Positions 53,929-63,357 of a stretch of DNA of 64,000 bases are shown piece after piece. Each line of letters starts with the position of its first letter. Positions within the stretch are counted from its first letter, which is position 1. The position numbers and the translations under genes were made by a program. Where the stretch lies: positions 248,001 through 312,000 of the forward strand of contig NZ_FODN01000001.1 of NCBI RefSeq assembly GCF_900110375.1. The letters run 5' to 3'. The DNA comes from Flavobacterium sinopsychrotolerans. GTDB taxonomy: Bacteria; Bacteroidota; Bacteroidia; Flavobacteriales; Flavobacteriaceae. The notes below the pieces were generated by a model that saw only the letters and a program-made list of their open reading frames with translations, did no database searches and was not told where the DNA came from.

Positions 53929-55470
53929 TTATTGTATTTCAAAAATTACTGGAGCAGTTCTAGGCAATAAATAACTACCTGCACCTACCAGTTTAGTTTT
54001 AATTTCAGAGATCGTAACTTGATCTCCTCTTCCCGCTTTAGAAAGAACCGATTTACATTGTGCATTTAATCTATTTCCTTGAACAACTACTGTAGGCTGA
54101 CCGGTTACTTTAAGATTAAACCCAACAACATCTAAACCAACTTGAAAATCAAAATCTACTAATTTAGCACCAATTGTTGCAATTTCTAAATTAGATTTAG
54201 GTCCTTTTACAACACCCATTTCTCCTCTAATTGTTCCAGTTGGACCAGGAATTCCTTTTATTCTAAATGCTTTCTTATCTGAAACTTTTGAACCATCGTT
54301 AAGAGTAGCTGTAACGTTAATCAACACTTCACTTCCTGAACCAGGACTCATGTTGTATTTACCATTCCCTGCTGAACTTAATCCTGGAGCAGAAACACTT
54401 ACCTTATCAGCAGAAACTCCTGCAAATGAAATAGTCATAGGATTGACAACACCTCTATACACTACATTCATTTTGTCTGCAGAAATAGTTGCAGAATTTG
54501 GTCTAGGCACTACTACATAATTTCCTTGAAATTTAAGAGGTATATTTTTACCATCTTCTAAGAACGTAAACTGACCATTAATAGTTTGCTCACCAACATT
54601 TCCAGCAGTCATTGCAATAACAGCTTGACCGTTTACAATTTTTCCGGGACCTGAAAACGAAGTAGGCTTAGTATTTTCGTCATATCTTCCTAATACAACT
54701 TTTCCAGTTACTTTTTCACCTTGAAAATAAGCACTTTTATCAAGTACTACAATTGCTTGGTAATTACTATATGATGCAGCAGCTACTGCAGCTTTCCCTA
54801 ATAAAGTATTATAAACATCTGTTTCTGCTTTTTTAACATCATTCTGCCAAGCAGAAAGTTTTGCTAAAGAAGCTACAGCTGGAAAACCTTTAAAATGGTA
54901 ATCTAAATAATCAACTGCGATACCATCTTTATTTTTAACATCAGCCAAATTAAACTTAGTATCAACTTCAGATAAAATTGGAGATAATTTTTTATTATCA
55001 CCCAATGCTAACTTCATATCTGATTTATACTTTTCTATTGTAGCAACAACTTCCTTGCCTTTAGCTGAATAACCTGAAGGACTAAACCATAAATGATCTA
55101 TATTATCACCTTTATCCATTGCCTCATAAGGCAACTTACCTGTTTCCGGATCAACTTCAGTACCCACTAAAACTTCAGATTTTATTTTTCCAATATAATC
55201 ATAAAAATTTTTAGTTATTACTTCTACTTTGTGCGCAGTAGCTGACGCAGCAGTAAATTCTCCACCTGCTTCAGATGCTTTAGCATCTAAACCAGCTAAC
55301 ATCTGAGTGTTAGATAATTGTGCTGAAGAATTTGCTCCTTCAAATTTTTCATTCATCAATCCAAAAGCAGATAATACTTCTTTGGACATATTTAATGCTA
55401 ACATAGCGATAAAAACCAAGTACATTAGGTTAATCATCTTCTGTCTAGGGGTTAGTTTTCCTCCTGCCAT
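53929..55470 (-). CDS. gldM: Type IX secretion motor protein GldM
   Basis: Its 513 residues run from a cytoplasmic tip (MAGGKLTPRQKMINLMYLVF) through one membrane helix (about 15-35) to a long periplasmic rod that contacts GldK/GldN. Arg9, a residue known to be important at the GldL interface, is present. The C-terminal domains D1-D4 are predicted beta-rich. With GldL it forms the proton-driven motor of secretion and gliding. It lies 44 bp after gldL. Confidence 0.96.
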   Translation of the reverse strand: MAGGKLTPRQKMINLMYLVFIAMLALNMSKEVLSAFGLMNEKFEGANSSAQLSNTQMLAGLDAKASEAGGEFTAASATAHKVEVITKNFYDYIGKIKSEVLVGTEVDPETGKLPYEAMDKGDNIDHLWFSPSGYSAKGKEVVATIEKYKSDMKLALGDNKKLSPILSEVDTKFNLADVKNKDGIAVDYLDYHFKGFPAVASLAKLSAWQNDVKKAETDVYNTLLGKAAVAAASYSNYQAIVVLDKSAYFQGEKVTGKVVLGRYDENTKPTSFSGPGKIVNGQAVIAMTAGNVGEQTINGQFTFLEDGKNIPLKFQGNYVVVPRPNSATISADKMNVVYRGVVNPMTISFAGVSADKVSVSAPGLSSAGNGKYNMSPGSGSEVLINVTATLNDGSKVSDKKAFRIKGIPGPTGTIRGEMGVVKGPKSNLEIATIGAKLVDFDFQVGLDVVGFNLKVTGQPTVVVQGNRLNAQCKSVLSKAGRGDQVTISEIKTKLVGAGSYLLPRTAPVIFEIQ

Positions 55471-55514
55471 ATTTTCTAATAATTAGTTTATTTGTATTTA
55501 TAGTTTGAAACTAA

Positions 55515-56162
55515 TTATCCTTTATTATTCATTGCAGAAAGCATACCTCCATAAACATTATTCAAAGAAGCAATATTTGCAGTCATAGATTGCATTTGTT
55601 CTTTTAATTTACCTGCATTTTCAGCAATTTCTTTATTTGCTTCAGCATTTCTTGAAGCACTTTCCAGTTGAACTTTATACAAGCTATTTAATGATTCCAT
55701 TTGTGCCGCGGCCATAGATAGTTCTTCACTGTATTTTTTAGTTGCAGAAATAGAATCTACTGTTGGCGAAATATTTTTAGCTGCAGATTCGAAATTTTTA
55801 ATGCTATTTCCTAAACTTGACATTAATTCACCGTCAATTTTAGCATCTTTCAACATAGCATCTAATTTTTGAGACAACATACCTTGCTCATCTGATTTTG
55901 CTACAACTTTGTTTTTCACATCACCTTTAACACCGTTAGCTAATTCAGGGTAAACTAGAGTCCAATCCAAATCATCATCAACTGGTTCGAATGCTGAAAG
56001 TGCAAAAATAGCAGCTTCAACCACAAGACCGATTGTAAGCATTAAATTTCCAGTTATAAATCCGAACTCTATGTGTGTGATTTTGAATAATGCTCCAATA
56101 ATTACAACTGCTGCTCCCATACCATATGAGAAATTCATTACTTTTTTACTTAACAATGCCAT
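55515..56162 (-). CDS. gldL: Type IX secretion motor protein GldL
   Basis: A cytoplasmic-membrane motor subunit of 215 residues. Two membrane helices (about 10-29 and 36-59) are followed by a cytoplasmic helical part. Residue counting puts Lys27 in helix 1 and Glu49 in helix 2 (GLVVEA), the residues linked in F. johnsoniae to proton coupling, so the motor looks functional. It lies 41 bp after gldK. Confidence 0.96.
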   Translation of the reverse strand: MALLSKKVMNFSYGMGAAVVIIGALFKITHIEFGFITGNLMLTIGLVVEAAIFALSAFEPVDDDLDWTLVYPELANGVKGDVKNKVVAKSDEQGMLSQKLDAMLKDAKIDGELMSSLGNSIKNFESAAKNISPTVDSISATKKYSEELSMAAAQMESLNSLYKVQLESASRNAEANKEIAENAGKLKEQMQSMTANIASLNNVYGGMLSAMNNKG

Positions 56163-56203
56163 AATAATTTGTTTTTTTGTTTTATAGATTTGGTTTATTT
56201 GTA

Positions 56204-57610
56204 CTATTTATTTTTTTTTCCAGTTCCAGTAGTCTGCAATCCCATGTAATCTTGGACAGTTCTAAAACCAATAAAGCTTCTTGCTGAATCCGCATATTCG
56301 AAATCCCTTGTACTTACCTGTAGGAAATAAGCAACATCTTTCCAAGAACCTCCACGAACAACTTTACGCTTATTTGAAGCATCAATAACATTTGGATTCA
56401 TAGACGACACATATTCATATGCGTTTGGATCATATGCAGAATCAGTCCATTCAGAAACATTACCCGCCATGTTATAAAGATTGTAGCCGTTAGGCTCATA
56501 CGATTTAGCTTCTACCGTGTACAATGCTTCATCCGCAGCGTAATCTCCTCTATTCGGCTTGAAATTAGCAAGAAAACAACCTCTGTCATTTTTTGTATAA
56601 GGACCTCCCCATGGATATGTGGCTGACTCTAAACCTCCTCTTGCAGAATATTCCCATTCGGCTTCTGTAGGTAATCTAAAAGAATTTATTAAATCCTGAC
56701 CTTTCTTTTTTGATTTGATGTAAGTATTTTTATTTAATGTTCTCCAAGCACAAAAAGCTTTCGCTTGAGTCCATTTGACACCCACAACTGGATATTCTCC
56801 ATACGCTTTGTGCCAAAAATAATCATTATGCATAGGCTCATTGTAGGAATAAGCAAAATCTTTAATCCAAACTGTGGTATCAGGATATATTTGAACCTCT
56901 TCAGTTTTGATGAAATCTTTTCTCTTACCCACTTTTGCTTTAGCTGCTGCTTGGATGTCCATCCAAGAGTAACGGAACTTCAATTTATCAACATCTATTG
57001 TACGCAAACCATTGTATGATGCTTCTAAAGGCAAATACATTGAATCCATAACTTCAGTATAATACTCATCTGGATACAATTTTGTATCCTTTATTAGTTT
57101 TACCTTTTTGTTTAATTTTCTACCTGCATATTGATCATCATCAGTACCTACACTATAGTAGTTGTCATACATGTACTTGTCATACGCGGTCATTTTTTCA
57201 GGATCCGCATCATTAAAAGCATAGTCACCAATACTTCCTGCATTTTTTCCTTTTGCATTTTCTCCTCCAGCTTTCAGTCCGCTTTCTTCAGCTAATATAG
57301 CTAATCGCACTCTCATTGTAGAATCTTTTACCCATTCCACAAATTGACGGTATTCACTGTTTGTTATTTCAGTTTCGTCCATGTAAAAAGAGCGAACAGT
57401 TACTGTTTTTGTAGGAGCATCATCTACATGAGCCATATCATCATCTGATTTACCCATTATAAATGACCCACCAGGAACCAGAGTCATACCGTAAGGCTTT
57501 TCAGGATGCCATTTTCCTCCTTTAACACCAACTAATTCTCCTTTGTCACTTGACTTTCCACAGCCAATTAATAAGGTCAAAATTGCCGTAAATGCAATGA
57601 ACTTCTTCAT
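56204..57610 (-). CDS. gldK: Type IX secretion lipoprotein GldK
   Basis: An outer-membrane-associated ring lipoprotein of 468 residues. It has a lipobox signal (LTLLIGCGK) and a formylglycine-generating-enzyme-like fold: VPGGSFIMGKSDDD, YPVVGVKWTQAKAFCAWR, LPTEAEWEYSARGG and VVRGGSWKD. The cysteine pair used by true formylglycine enzymes is not visible in the C-terminal block, so the fold is structural here, as known for GldK. It is the first gene of gldKLMN, 131 bp downstream of the arginase-like gene; no clear TAnnTTTG lies in that gap. Confidence 0.95.
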   Translation of the reverse strand: MKKFIAFTAILTLLIGCGKSSDKGELVGVKGGKWHPEKPYGMTLVPGGSFIMGKSDDDMAHVDDAPTKTVTVRSFYMDETEITNSEYRQFVEWVKDSTMRVRLAILAEESGLKAGGENAKGKNAGSIGDYAFNDADPEKMTAYDKYMYDNYYSVGTDDDQYAGRKLNKKVKLIKDTKLYPDEYYTEVMDSMYLPLEASYNGLRTIDVDKLKFRYSWMDIQAAAKAKVGKRKDFIKTEEVQIYPDTTVWIKDFAYSYNEPMHNDYFWHKAYGEYPVVGVKWTQAKAFCAWRTLNKNTYIKSKKKGQDLINSFRLPTEAEWEYSARGGLESATYPWGGPYTKNDRGCFLANFKPNRGDYAADEALYTVEAKSYEPNGYNLYNMAGNVSEWTDSAYDPNAYEYVSSMNPNVIDASNKRKVVRGGSWKDVAYFLQVSTRDFEYADSARSFIGFRTVQDYMGLQTTGTGKKNK

Positions 57611-57741
57611 ATAATTTTTGGATTAACTATTCATTATTTTTAAGTGTGTAAACCTATTTATTATTTTTATAAAAAACAATTTTTTAAACAAAAGAAATTG
57701 CTTTTTTTTATAAAAACATTAACACAAAAACAAAAAACATT

Positions 57742-58893
57742 TTAAACAATGTTTTTGCGTTGTGCTTTCCACCATCTCTCAGGCAATTCTTGATTACAAG
57801 CCTGCAAGTATTCATCATAAGAACATGGTAATAACGTATTTCTTTTTAGTTTATTATTAACATTTGAAACAAATGGAATTTCTATCCACCAGCGATCCGT
57901 TTTGTCACTTTTATAAAAAACAAGCTCCTCTTCCTCCAATGGAACAATGTATTTTAAATAATTTTCTTTGCTCCCAAAAGGATACTCATTCGAACGATAA
58001 TGAAATCCTTCAATAAAATACCAAATAACCTGTGCAATCAGCACCGATTCTTGTATTGAATTATTGTGGTTGAATATCCCAATCGAAGATACTTTATCAC
58101 TTATTCCCGCATATCGAGACAAAGAACAGATCTCTTTTCCATTAAATCCATTCGGTTGAAATGAAATAAAATTTCCGGAATCAGACGATTTTACAGAATT
58201 CAAATCAACACTTACCAAATCAGCATCCCTAAAAACTGGCTCTGAAATAGCAATATTATTAGAAACTTCTCCTAATCTATATCCATCAAAGAATAATTTT
58301 TCTATCAAATCTATTTCTTCCTGAGAATTAAAATAAGTTTGATATCCTATATTACAATAGTTAAAAAGATTATTGGGCTCGTCTATAATTATTTTTGTCA
58401 AATAAGAAGATGCAGAAACTGCTTCATCTTCTTTTCCGAAATCAAATTTATTATCAATAGAAACCAAGTTGACCATTTGTTCCAAATCATCGTAAGCTCT
58501 GTAAAGCGCATAGGTCAAATCTTGAGAACCTCCAATAACAATAGGAGTGATTTTTTTCTTGATTAGACTTGCAACGACTTTTTTTAATGCAAAATAAGTA
58601 TCCGCTGCTGAATTTCCAGCAAGAATATCACCTAAATCCGCAATAGAAGCGTCCCAGTTTCCCGGAAACAATCCATACAACTCTTTTCTGAACGGTATTA
58701 AATCAACATCCGAAACCGCTTTTTTATCTCCTCGATTTTCTAAAACGCCTATTACTGCAATTTTAATCTTGTTTAAATCAGGAAATTGTTCATTAGTGTG
58801 CAAAACTATTTTACTTCCTAGTTGCTGCGAAGTCAATCCGTTTATAAACTCTTGGATTTCATCATCGACGGGTTTCAGAAAATCAAATTCCAT
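57742..58893 (-). CDS. Arginase-family protein with degraded metal site
   Basis: This 383-residue ureohydrolase-fold protein is usually named formimidoylglutamase. The three metal motifs are altered: GGSQDLTY in place of GGDH, SIDNKFDFG in place of DAHxD, and SVDLNSVKSSD in place of SxDxDxxDP. Three of the six usual manganese ligands are changed (His to Gln, His to Lys, Asp to Asn), so normal hydrolase activity is doubtful. It starts 3 bp after the topA stop and precedes gldK, a neighbourhood I recall as conserved in Flavobacteriia, which suggests a non-catalytic or type IX-related role; this is inference. Confidence 0.85.
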   Translation of the reverse strand: MEFDFLKPVDDEIQEFINGLTSQQLGSKIVLHTNEQFPDLNKIKIAVIGVLENRGDKKAVSDVDLIPFRKELYGLFPGNWDASIADLGDILAGNSAADTYFALKKVVASLIKKKITPIVIGGSQDLTYALYRAYDDLEQMVNLVSIDNKFDFGKEDEAVSASSYLTKIIIDEPNNLFNYCNIGYQTYFNSQEEIDLIEKLFFDGYRLGEVSNNIAISEPVFRDADLVSVDLNSVKSSDSGNFISFQPNGFNGKEICSLSRYAGISDKVSSIGIFNHNNSIQESVLIAQVIWYFIEGFHYRSNEYPFGSKENYLKYIVPLEEEELVFYKSDKTDRWWIEIPFVSNVNNKLKRNTLLPCSYDEYLQACNQELPERWWKAQRKNIV

Positions 58894-58896
58894 TTT

Positions 58897-61425
58897 TTAC
58901 TTTTTTGCTACTGGTTTCTTAACTGCTGGTTTCTTTGCCACAGCTTTCTTTGCAGGTGCTTTTTTAGCAGCTACTTTTTTAGCAGGCGTTTTCTTGGCAA
59001 TCATTTCTTGAACTTCCGCCAATGTCAATTTTGTAGCATCAACATCTTTGCTTAATTCAATTTTGATTTTTCCTTTGGTAATAACCGAGCGTCCCCAACG
59101 GGCTTTTTCGACTAGAATCCCTTCGTCCTCCCAATTATGTAAAACCTTATCAATATTCTTTTGTAATTTATCTTCAATCAACGCTTCAATGTCTGCTTGA
59201 GACAAATTATCAAAATTATATTTCTTACTTACATTGATAAACAAACCGTCCCATTTGATAAAAGGACCAAAACGCCCCACCCCTTTTTGAACTCCTTCGC
59301 CTTTATAAACAGTAATCGGCGCATCAGCAATTGCTTTTTCATCAATTATTTCCTGAGCTCTTTCAAAATCTACGTCTAATGGATTTTCACCTTTAGGCAA
59401 AGAAACAAAAGCAGCGCCGTGACGAATATAAGGACCATAACGGCCGTTACTTACCTCAACTTCTGCTCCTTTATATTCACCCAAATTTTTTGGCAACAAA
59501 AATAAATTCAACGTTTCTTCTAAAGTAATGTTTCCAATATTCTGATCCGTCATTAAACTGGCAAATTTTTTCTCTTCATCATCTGCAGCTCCAATTTGAG
59601 CCATTGGTCCAAATTTCCCTAAACGAACAGAAACCGGTTTCCCCGTTTTGGGATCTGTTCCCAGAATTCTTTCACCGCTTTCTCTTTCTGCATTCGCTTC
59701 GACATCTTTCACTATTGGGTGAAATTTATCGTAGAACTCCTGCATCATTTTTGTCCATTCAATATTTCCTTCAGCAATTTCATCAAAATCCTGCTCGACT
59801 TTTGCAGTGAAATTATAATCTAAAATGTTTCCAAAATTCTTAACTAAGAAATCAGTAACAATCGTCCCAATATCGGTAGGAACTAATTTTCCTTTATCGG
59901 AACCTGTATTTTCTTTCAGTAACTTCTCTCCTACTTTCCCGGATTGTAACGTCAATTGCGTGTAATTACGTTCTTGTCCGTCAAGATTTCCTTTCTCCAC
60001 ATAATTTCTGTTGATAATCGTAGAAATCGTTGGTGCATAAGTAGAAGGACGGCCAATTCCTAATTCCTCTAATTTTTTCACCAAAGAAGCTTCAGTATAT
60101 CTTGCAGCAGCACGAGAATATCTCTCTGTCGCAGTAATGTAATTATTTTGTAATTTTTCGTTGACTTTCATTGCAGGCAACATTCCTTCTTGCTCTTCTT
60201 CATCGTCATCATGACCTTCCAAGTACACTTTCAAGAAACCTTCAAAAAGCAACACTTCTCCAGATGCAGTGAATATTTCACCGTGATTGTTTGCTTCAAT
60301 TTTTACGTTAGTACGTTCTAATTGCGCATCACTCATTTGCGAAGCCAACGTTCTTTTCCAAATCAAATCATACAAACGCGCTTGATCTCTGTCAATGTCT
60401 ACCGTATGACGGGACATATCCGTAGGACGAATCGCCTCGTGTGCTTCCTGTGCCCCTTTGCTTTTATTGACAAATGTTCGAGGTTTAGAAAACTCTTTTC
60501 CATAGGATTTGATAATTTCAGCCTGAGCAGCTTCCATTGCATCTTTGGATAAGTTCACACTATCCGTTCTCATATAAGTGATAAGTCCAGCTTCGTACAA
60601 CCGTTGTGCAAGTTGCATGGTAATTCCAACAGGCAAATACAATTTCCTCGCTGCTTCTTGTTGCAAAGTCGAAGTGGTAAAAGGTCCAGTTGGTGATTTC
60701 TTGGTAGGTTTCGTTTCTAAATCAGCTACCTTATATGTAGAACCTATATTTTTATTTAAAAAATCTTCGGCTTCTTTTTTAGTATTGAAATTTTTAGGCA
60801 GTTTGGCTTTGAATGTTTTTCCGGATTCATTGGTAAATTCTGCCACAACAGAATACGTAGCAACAGCTTTGAAATTTTGAATTTCTCTTTCACGTTCCAC
60901 AATCAAACGAACAGATACCGATTGTACACGACCCGCAGAAAGTCCTCCTTTTATTTTTCTCCAAAGTACAGGCGACAATTCATAACCAACTAATCTGTCT
61001 AAAACACGACGCGCTTGTTGCGCATTGACTAAGTTATAATCGATTTCACGTGGATTATCAATCGCTTTTAGAATTGCAGTTTTAGTAATTTCGTGAAATA
61101 CAATACGTTTTGTTTTGCTTTTGTCTAATTTTAATTCTTCGGCTAAATGCCAAGAAATAGCCTCACCCTCGCGATCCTCATCACTTGCTAACCAAACCAT
61201 TTCAGCTTTTTTTGCTAATCCTTTTAATTTGGTGACCAATGCCTTTTTATCGGCAGAAACTTCGTATTTTGGTTTGAAACCATTTTCTACATCTACACCA
61301 ATTTCTTTGGAAGGTAAGTCAGCAATATGCCCATAACTGGACTCCACTTGAAAATCACTTCCTAGAAATTTCTCGATTGTTTTTGCCTTTGCAGGGGACT
61401 CAACTATAACTAAATTCTTTGCCAT
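58897..61425 (-). CDS. topA: DNA topoisomerase I
   Basis: Relaxes negative supercoils. The start is the ATG at 61425 (MAKNLVIVESPAKAKTIEKF); a TTG at 61446 overlaps the promoter element and is rejected. It has 842 residues: a Toprim domain (SDEDREGEAISWHL), the active-site Tyr in AGLITYMRTDSV, GRPSTYAPTISTI, and C-terminal repeats (GKFGPMAQIG, GRYGPYIRHG, GRFGPFIKW) in place of zinc fingers. The last 35 residues are almost only Lys, Ala and Pro (AKKVAAKKAPAKKAVAKK), a histone-like DNA-binding tail. Confidence 0.97.
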   Translation of the reverse strand: MAKNLVIVESPAKAKTIEKFLGSDFQVESSYGHIADLPSKEIGVDVENGFKPKYEVSADKKALVTKLKGLAKKAEMVWLASDEDREGEAISWHLAEELKLDKSKTKRIVFHEITKTAILKAIDNPREIDYNLVNAQQARRVLDRLVGYELSPVLWRKIKGGLSAGRVQSVSVRLIVEREREIQNFKAVATYSVVAEFTNESGKTFKAKLPKNFNTKKEAEDFLNKNIGSTYKVADLETKPTKKSPTGPFTTSTLQQEAARKLYLPVGITMQLAQRLYEAGLITYMRTDSVNLSKDAMEAAQAEIIKSYGKEFSKPRTFVNKSKGAQEAHEAIRPTDMSRHTVDIDRDQARLYDLIWKRTLASQMSDAQLERTNVKIEANNHGEIFTASGEVLLFEGFLKVYLEGHDDDEEEQEGMLPAMKVNEKLQNNYITATERYSRAAARYTEASLVKKLEELGIGRPSTYAPTISTIINRNYVEKGNLDGQERNYTQLTLQSGKVGEKLLKENTGSDKGKLVPTDIGTIVTDFLVKNFGNILDYNFTAKVEQDFDEIAEGNIEWTKMMQEFYDKFHPIVKDVEANAERESGERILGTDPKTGKPVSVRLGKFGPMAQIGAADDEEKKFASLMTDQNIGNITLEETLNLFLLPKNLGEYKGAEVEVSNGRYGPYIRHGAAFVSLPKGENPLDVDFERAQEIIDEKAIADAPITVYKGEGVQKGVGRFGPFIKWDGLFINVSKKYNFDNLSQADIEALIEDKLQKNIDKVLHNWEDEGILVEKARWGRSVITKGKIKIELSKDVDATKLTLAEVQEMIAKKTPAKKVAAKKAPAKKAVAKKPAVKKPVAKK

Positions 61426-61443
61426 TGCTCTATTTTTCTGGGA

Positions 61444-61451
61444 CAAAAGTA
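61444..61451 (-). promoter_or_regulatory. -7 promoter element of topA
   Basis: TACTTTTG on the minus strand, 18 bp before the chosen ATG. It argues against the upstream TTG start. Confidence 0.65.
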
Positions 61452-61540
61452 TCTATTTTTTTTAAATATTGGGCTTTAGATTTTATTTTTGAATTATTTC
61501 ACAATCATTAATAGGTAAGTTATTGCCATACTCGACTGTT

Positions 61541-61725
61541 TTTTAGCCACGATTACAGTGAAAAGCCCTGAGCAAAAAAGTAAAAGTTTCCTGTTCTAAA
61601 AAAGCGACCAACGGAAGCTCTTTTTAGGACTTTGGAAACTTTACTTTCTTGTGAGTCCCGAAGGGTCGGGATTATAACGGAAAGCGGGACACGAGCAAAG
61701 CGAACTGACGAAGTAAATAGCTCCC
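61541..61725 (+). repeat. Intergenic repeat, copy C (long form)
   Basis: It fills half of the 393-bp gap between topA and miaB. It runs from TTAGCCACGATTACAGTG to AAATAGCTCCCC. Inside are a long hairpin (AGTAAAAGTTTCC with GGAAACTTTACTT), the core AGCGACC-GGAAGCTC shared with copy A, and the TCCCGAAG-TCGGGA palindrome shared with copy B. No ORF of note. The flanking sequence is A/T-rich without a gene. Confidence 0.65.
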
Positions 61726-61769
61726 CAGAAAAAATGCCTTAAAATAGTGTTAATTCTTAATCTGACATC

Positions 61770-61801
61770 TTGTCATATTTATTTGAATTGCGTTATCTTT
61801 G
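61770..61801 (+). promoter_or_regulatory. Promoter of miaB
   Basis: TTG at 61770-61772 and TATCTTTG at 61794-61801, 21 bp apart, match the Bacteroidota consensus; the start codon is 18 bp downstream. Confidence 0.65.
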
Positions 61802-61818
61802 TGCTTTGAAAACATAGG

Positions 61819-63264
61819 ATGGAAAAGATTATTGAAGAAAGCAAACAAGGCGAAAGTCTTGTTCTAGAACATAAGCCCGAGAATACCAAAAAACTATTTA
61901 TAGAAAGTTACGGTTGTGCGATGAATTTTTCGGACAGTGAAATTGTAGCTTCTATTTTATCCGGAAATGGATACAACACAACGCAAGTGCTGGAAGAAGC
62001 CGATTTAGTTTTGGTTAATACTTGTTCCATTCGGGACAAGGCAGAGCAAACCATTCGCAAACGTCTCGAAAAATACAATGCGGTGAAACGCATTAATCCA
62101 AAGATGAAAGTCGGTGTTTTAGGCTGTATGGCGGAACGATTGAAAAGTCAATTCCTTGAAGAAGAAAAAATCGTTGACCTTGTAGTAGGACCTGATGCCT
62201 ATAAAGATTTACCAAACCTTTTGCAAGAAGTGGAAGAAGGACGCGATGCGATTAACGTGATTTTGTCGAAGGATGAAACCTATGGTGATATTTCACCGGT
62301 TCGATTGATGAGCAACGGAATTACCGCTTTGGTTTCTATCACGCGTGGTTGTGATAATATGTGTACGTTTTGCGTGGTACCTTTTACCCGCGGACGCGAA
62401 CGCAGCCGTGAACCACAAAGTATCATGAAAGAAATCCAAGATTTGTGGGACAAAGGGTTTAAAGAAATTACGCTTTTGGGGCAAAACGTGGATAGTTTCC
62501 TTTGGTACGGCGGCGGATTGAAAAAAGATTTTGAGAATGCTACCAAAATGCAAAAAGCAACGGCAGTCGATTTTGACCAATTGTTAGAAATGGTAGCGGT
62601 TGGTTTTCCAAAAATGCGCATTCGATTTTCGACATCAAATCCGCAAGACATGCACGAAAGTATTTTACATGTGATTGCAAAACATCCTAATATTTGCAAA
62701 CACATTCACTTGCCGGTTCAGTCCGGAAGCAATAGAATCCTAAAAGAGATGAATCGTTTGCATACGCGTGAAGAATACATGACTTTGATTGATAAAATCA
62801 GAACTATTATTCCGAACAGCTCCATTTCGCAGGATATGATTGCTGGTTTCCCAACAGAAACCGAACAAGATCATCAAGACACAATGAGCTTGATGGAATA
62901 TGTGAAATATAATTTTGGTTATATGTATTCGTATTCCGAACGTCCGGGAACATTGGCAGGAAGAAAAATGGAAGACGACGTTCCAGAAGAAACAAAGGCA
63001 AGAAGATTGCAGGAAATTGTCGATTTACAACAAAAACACGCTTGGTTCCGCAGTGAAGAATTCATTGGACAAAAGGTAGAAGTTTTGGTAGAGAAAGTTT
63101 CAAAAAAATCGACGGAAGAGTTTTCAGGAAGGAATTCGCAAAGTATAACAGTGGTTTTTCCAAAAGAGAATTATAAAGTTGGTGATTTTGTAAATGTAAA
63201 AATCACTTCTTGCACCAGCGGAACTTTGAAAGGGGAAGCAGTTGGTTTGAGTGAAATGAATTAA
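61819..63264 (+). CDS. miaB: tRNA-2-methylthio-N6-dimethylallyladenosine synthase
   Basis: A radical SAM methylthiotransferase that modifies A37 of tRNAs reading codons starting with U. It has 481 residues. The N-terminal UPF0004 domain has the three cluster cysteines (SYGCAMNFSDSE, VNTCSIRDKA, LGCMAERL). The radical SAM motif is RGCDNMCTFCVVPFTRGRER (CxxxCxxC). The C-terminal TRAM domain ends at the stop. The length is normal. It precedes a sigma-54 activator gene by 93 bp in the same direction. Confidence 0.97.
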   Translation: MEKIIEESKQGESLVLEHKPENTKKLFIESYGCAMNFSDSEIVASILSGNGYNTTQVLEEADLVLVNTCSIRDKAEQTIRKRLEKYNAVKRINPKMKVGVLGCMAERLKSQFLEEEKIVDLVVGPDAYKDLPNLLQEVEEGRDAINVILSKDETYGDISPVRLMSNGITALVSITRGCDNMCTFCVVPFTRGRERSREPQSIMKEIQDLWDKGFKEITLLGQNVDSFLWYGGGLKKDFENATKMQKATAVDFDQLLEMVAVGFPKMRIRFSTSNPQDMHESILHVIAKHPNICKHIHLPVQSGSNRILKEMNRLHTREEYMTLIDKIRTIIPNSSISQDMIAGFPTETEQDHQDTMSLMEYVKYNFGYMYSYSERPGTLAGRKMEDDVPEETKARRLQEIVDLQQKHAWFRSEEFIGQKVEVLVEKVSKKSTEEFSGRNSQSITVVFPKENYKVGDFVNVKITSCTSGTLKGEAVGLSEMN

Positions 63265-63330
63265 GAAAAAGTTTGCCACGAATTTTTAATTCATTAAAAA
63301 TAAAAAAGAGTTTTAAGTAATTATTAATGA

Positions 63331-63354
63331 GATTGCTTCGTGCCTCGCAATGAC
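63331..63354 (+). repeat. Short interspersed palindromic motif upstream of the activator gene
   Basis: ATTGC (63332-63336) and GCAAT (63347-63351) bracket TTCGTGCCTC. This resembles a short GATTGCTTCG...CGCAATGAC motif I recall from intergenic DNA of many bacteria. It is present once in this window, four bases before the start codon of the next gene. Confidence 0.35.
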
Positions 63355-63357
63355 AAC

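Noticed and set aside
61426..61446. Upstream TTG start adding seven residues to topoisomerase I
   Set aside because: It overlaps a consensus -7 element (61444-61451), so the transcript would begin at or after it; the ATG at 61425 also gives the family-typical N-terminus.
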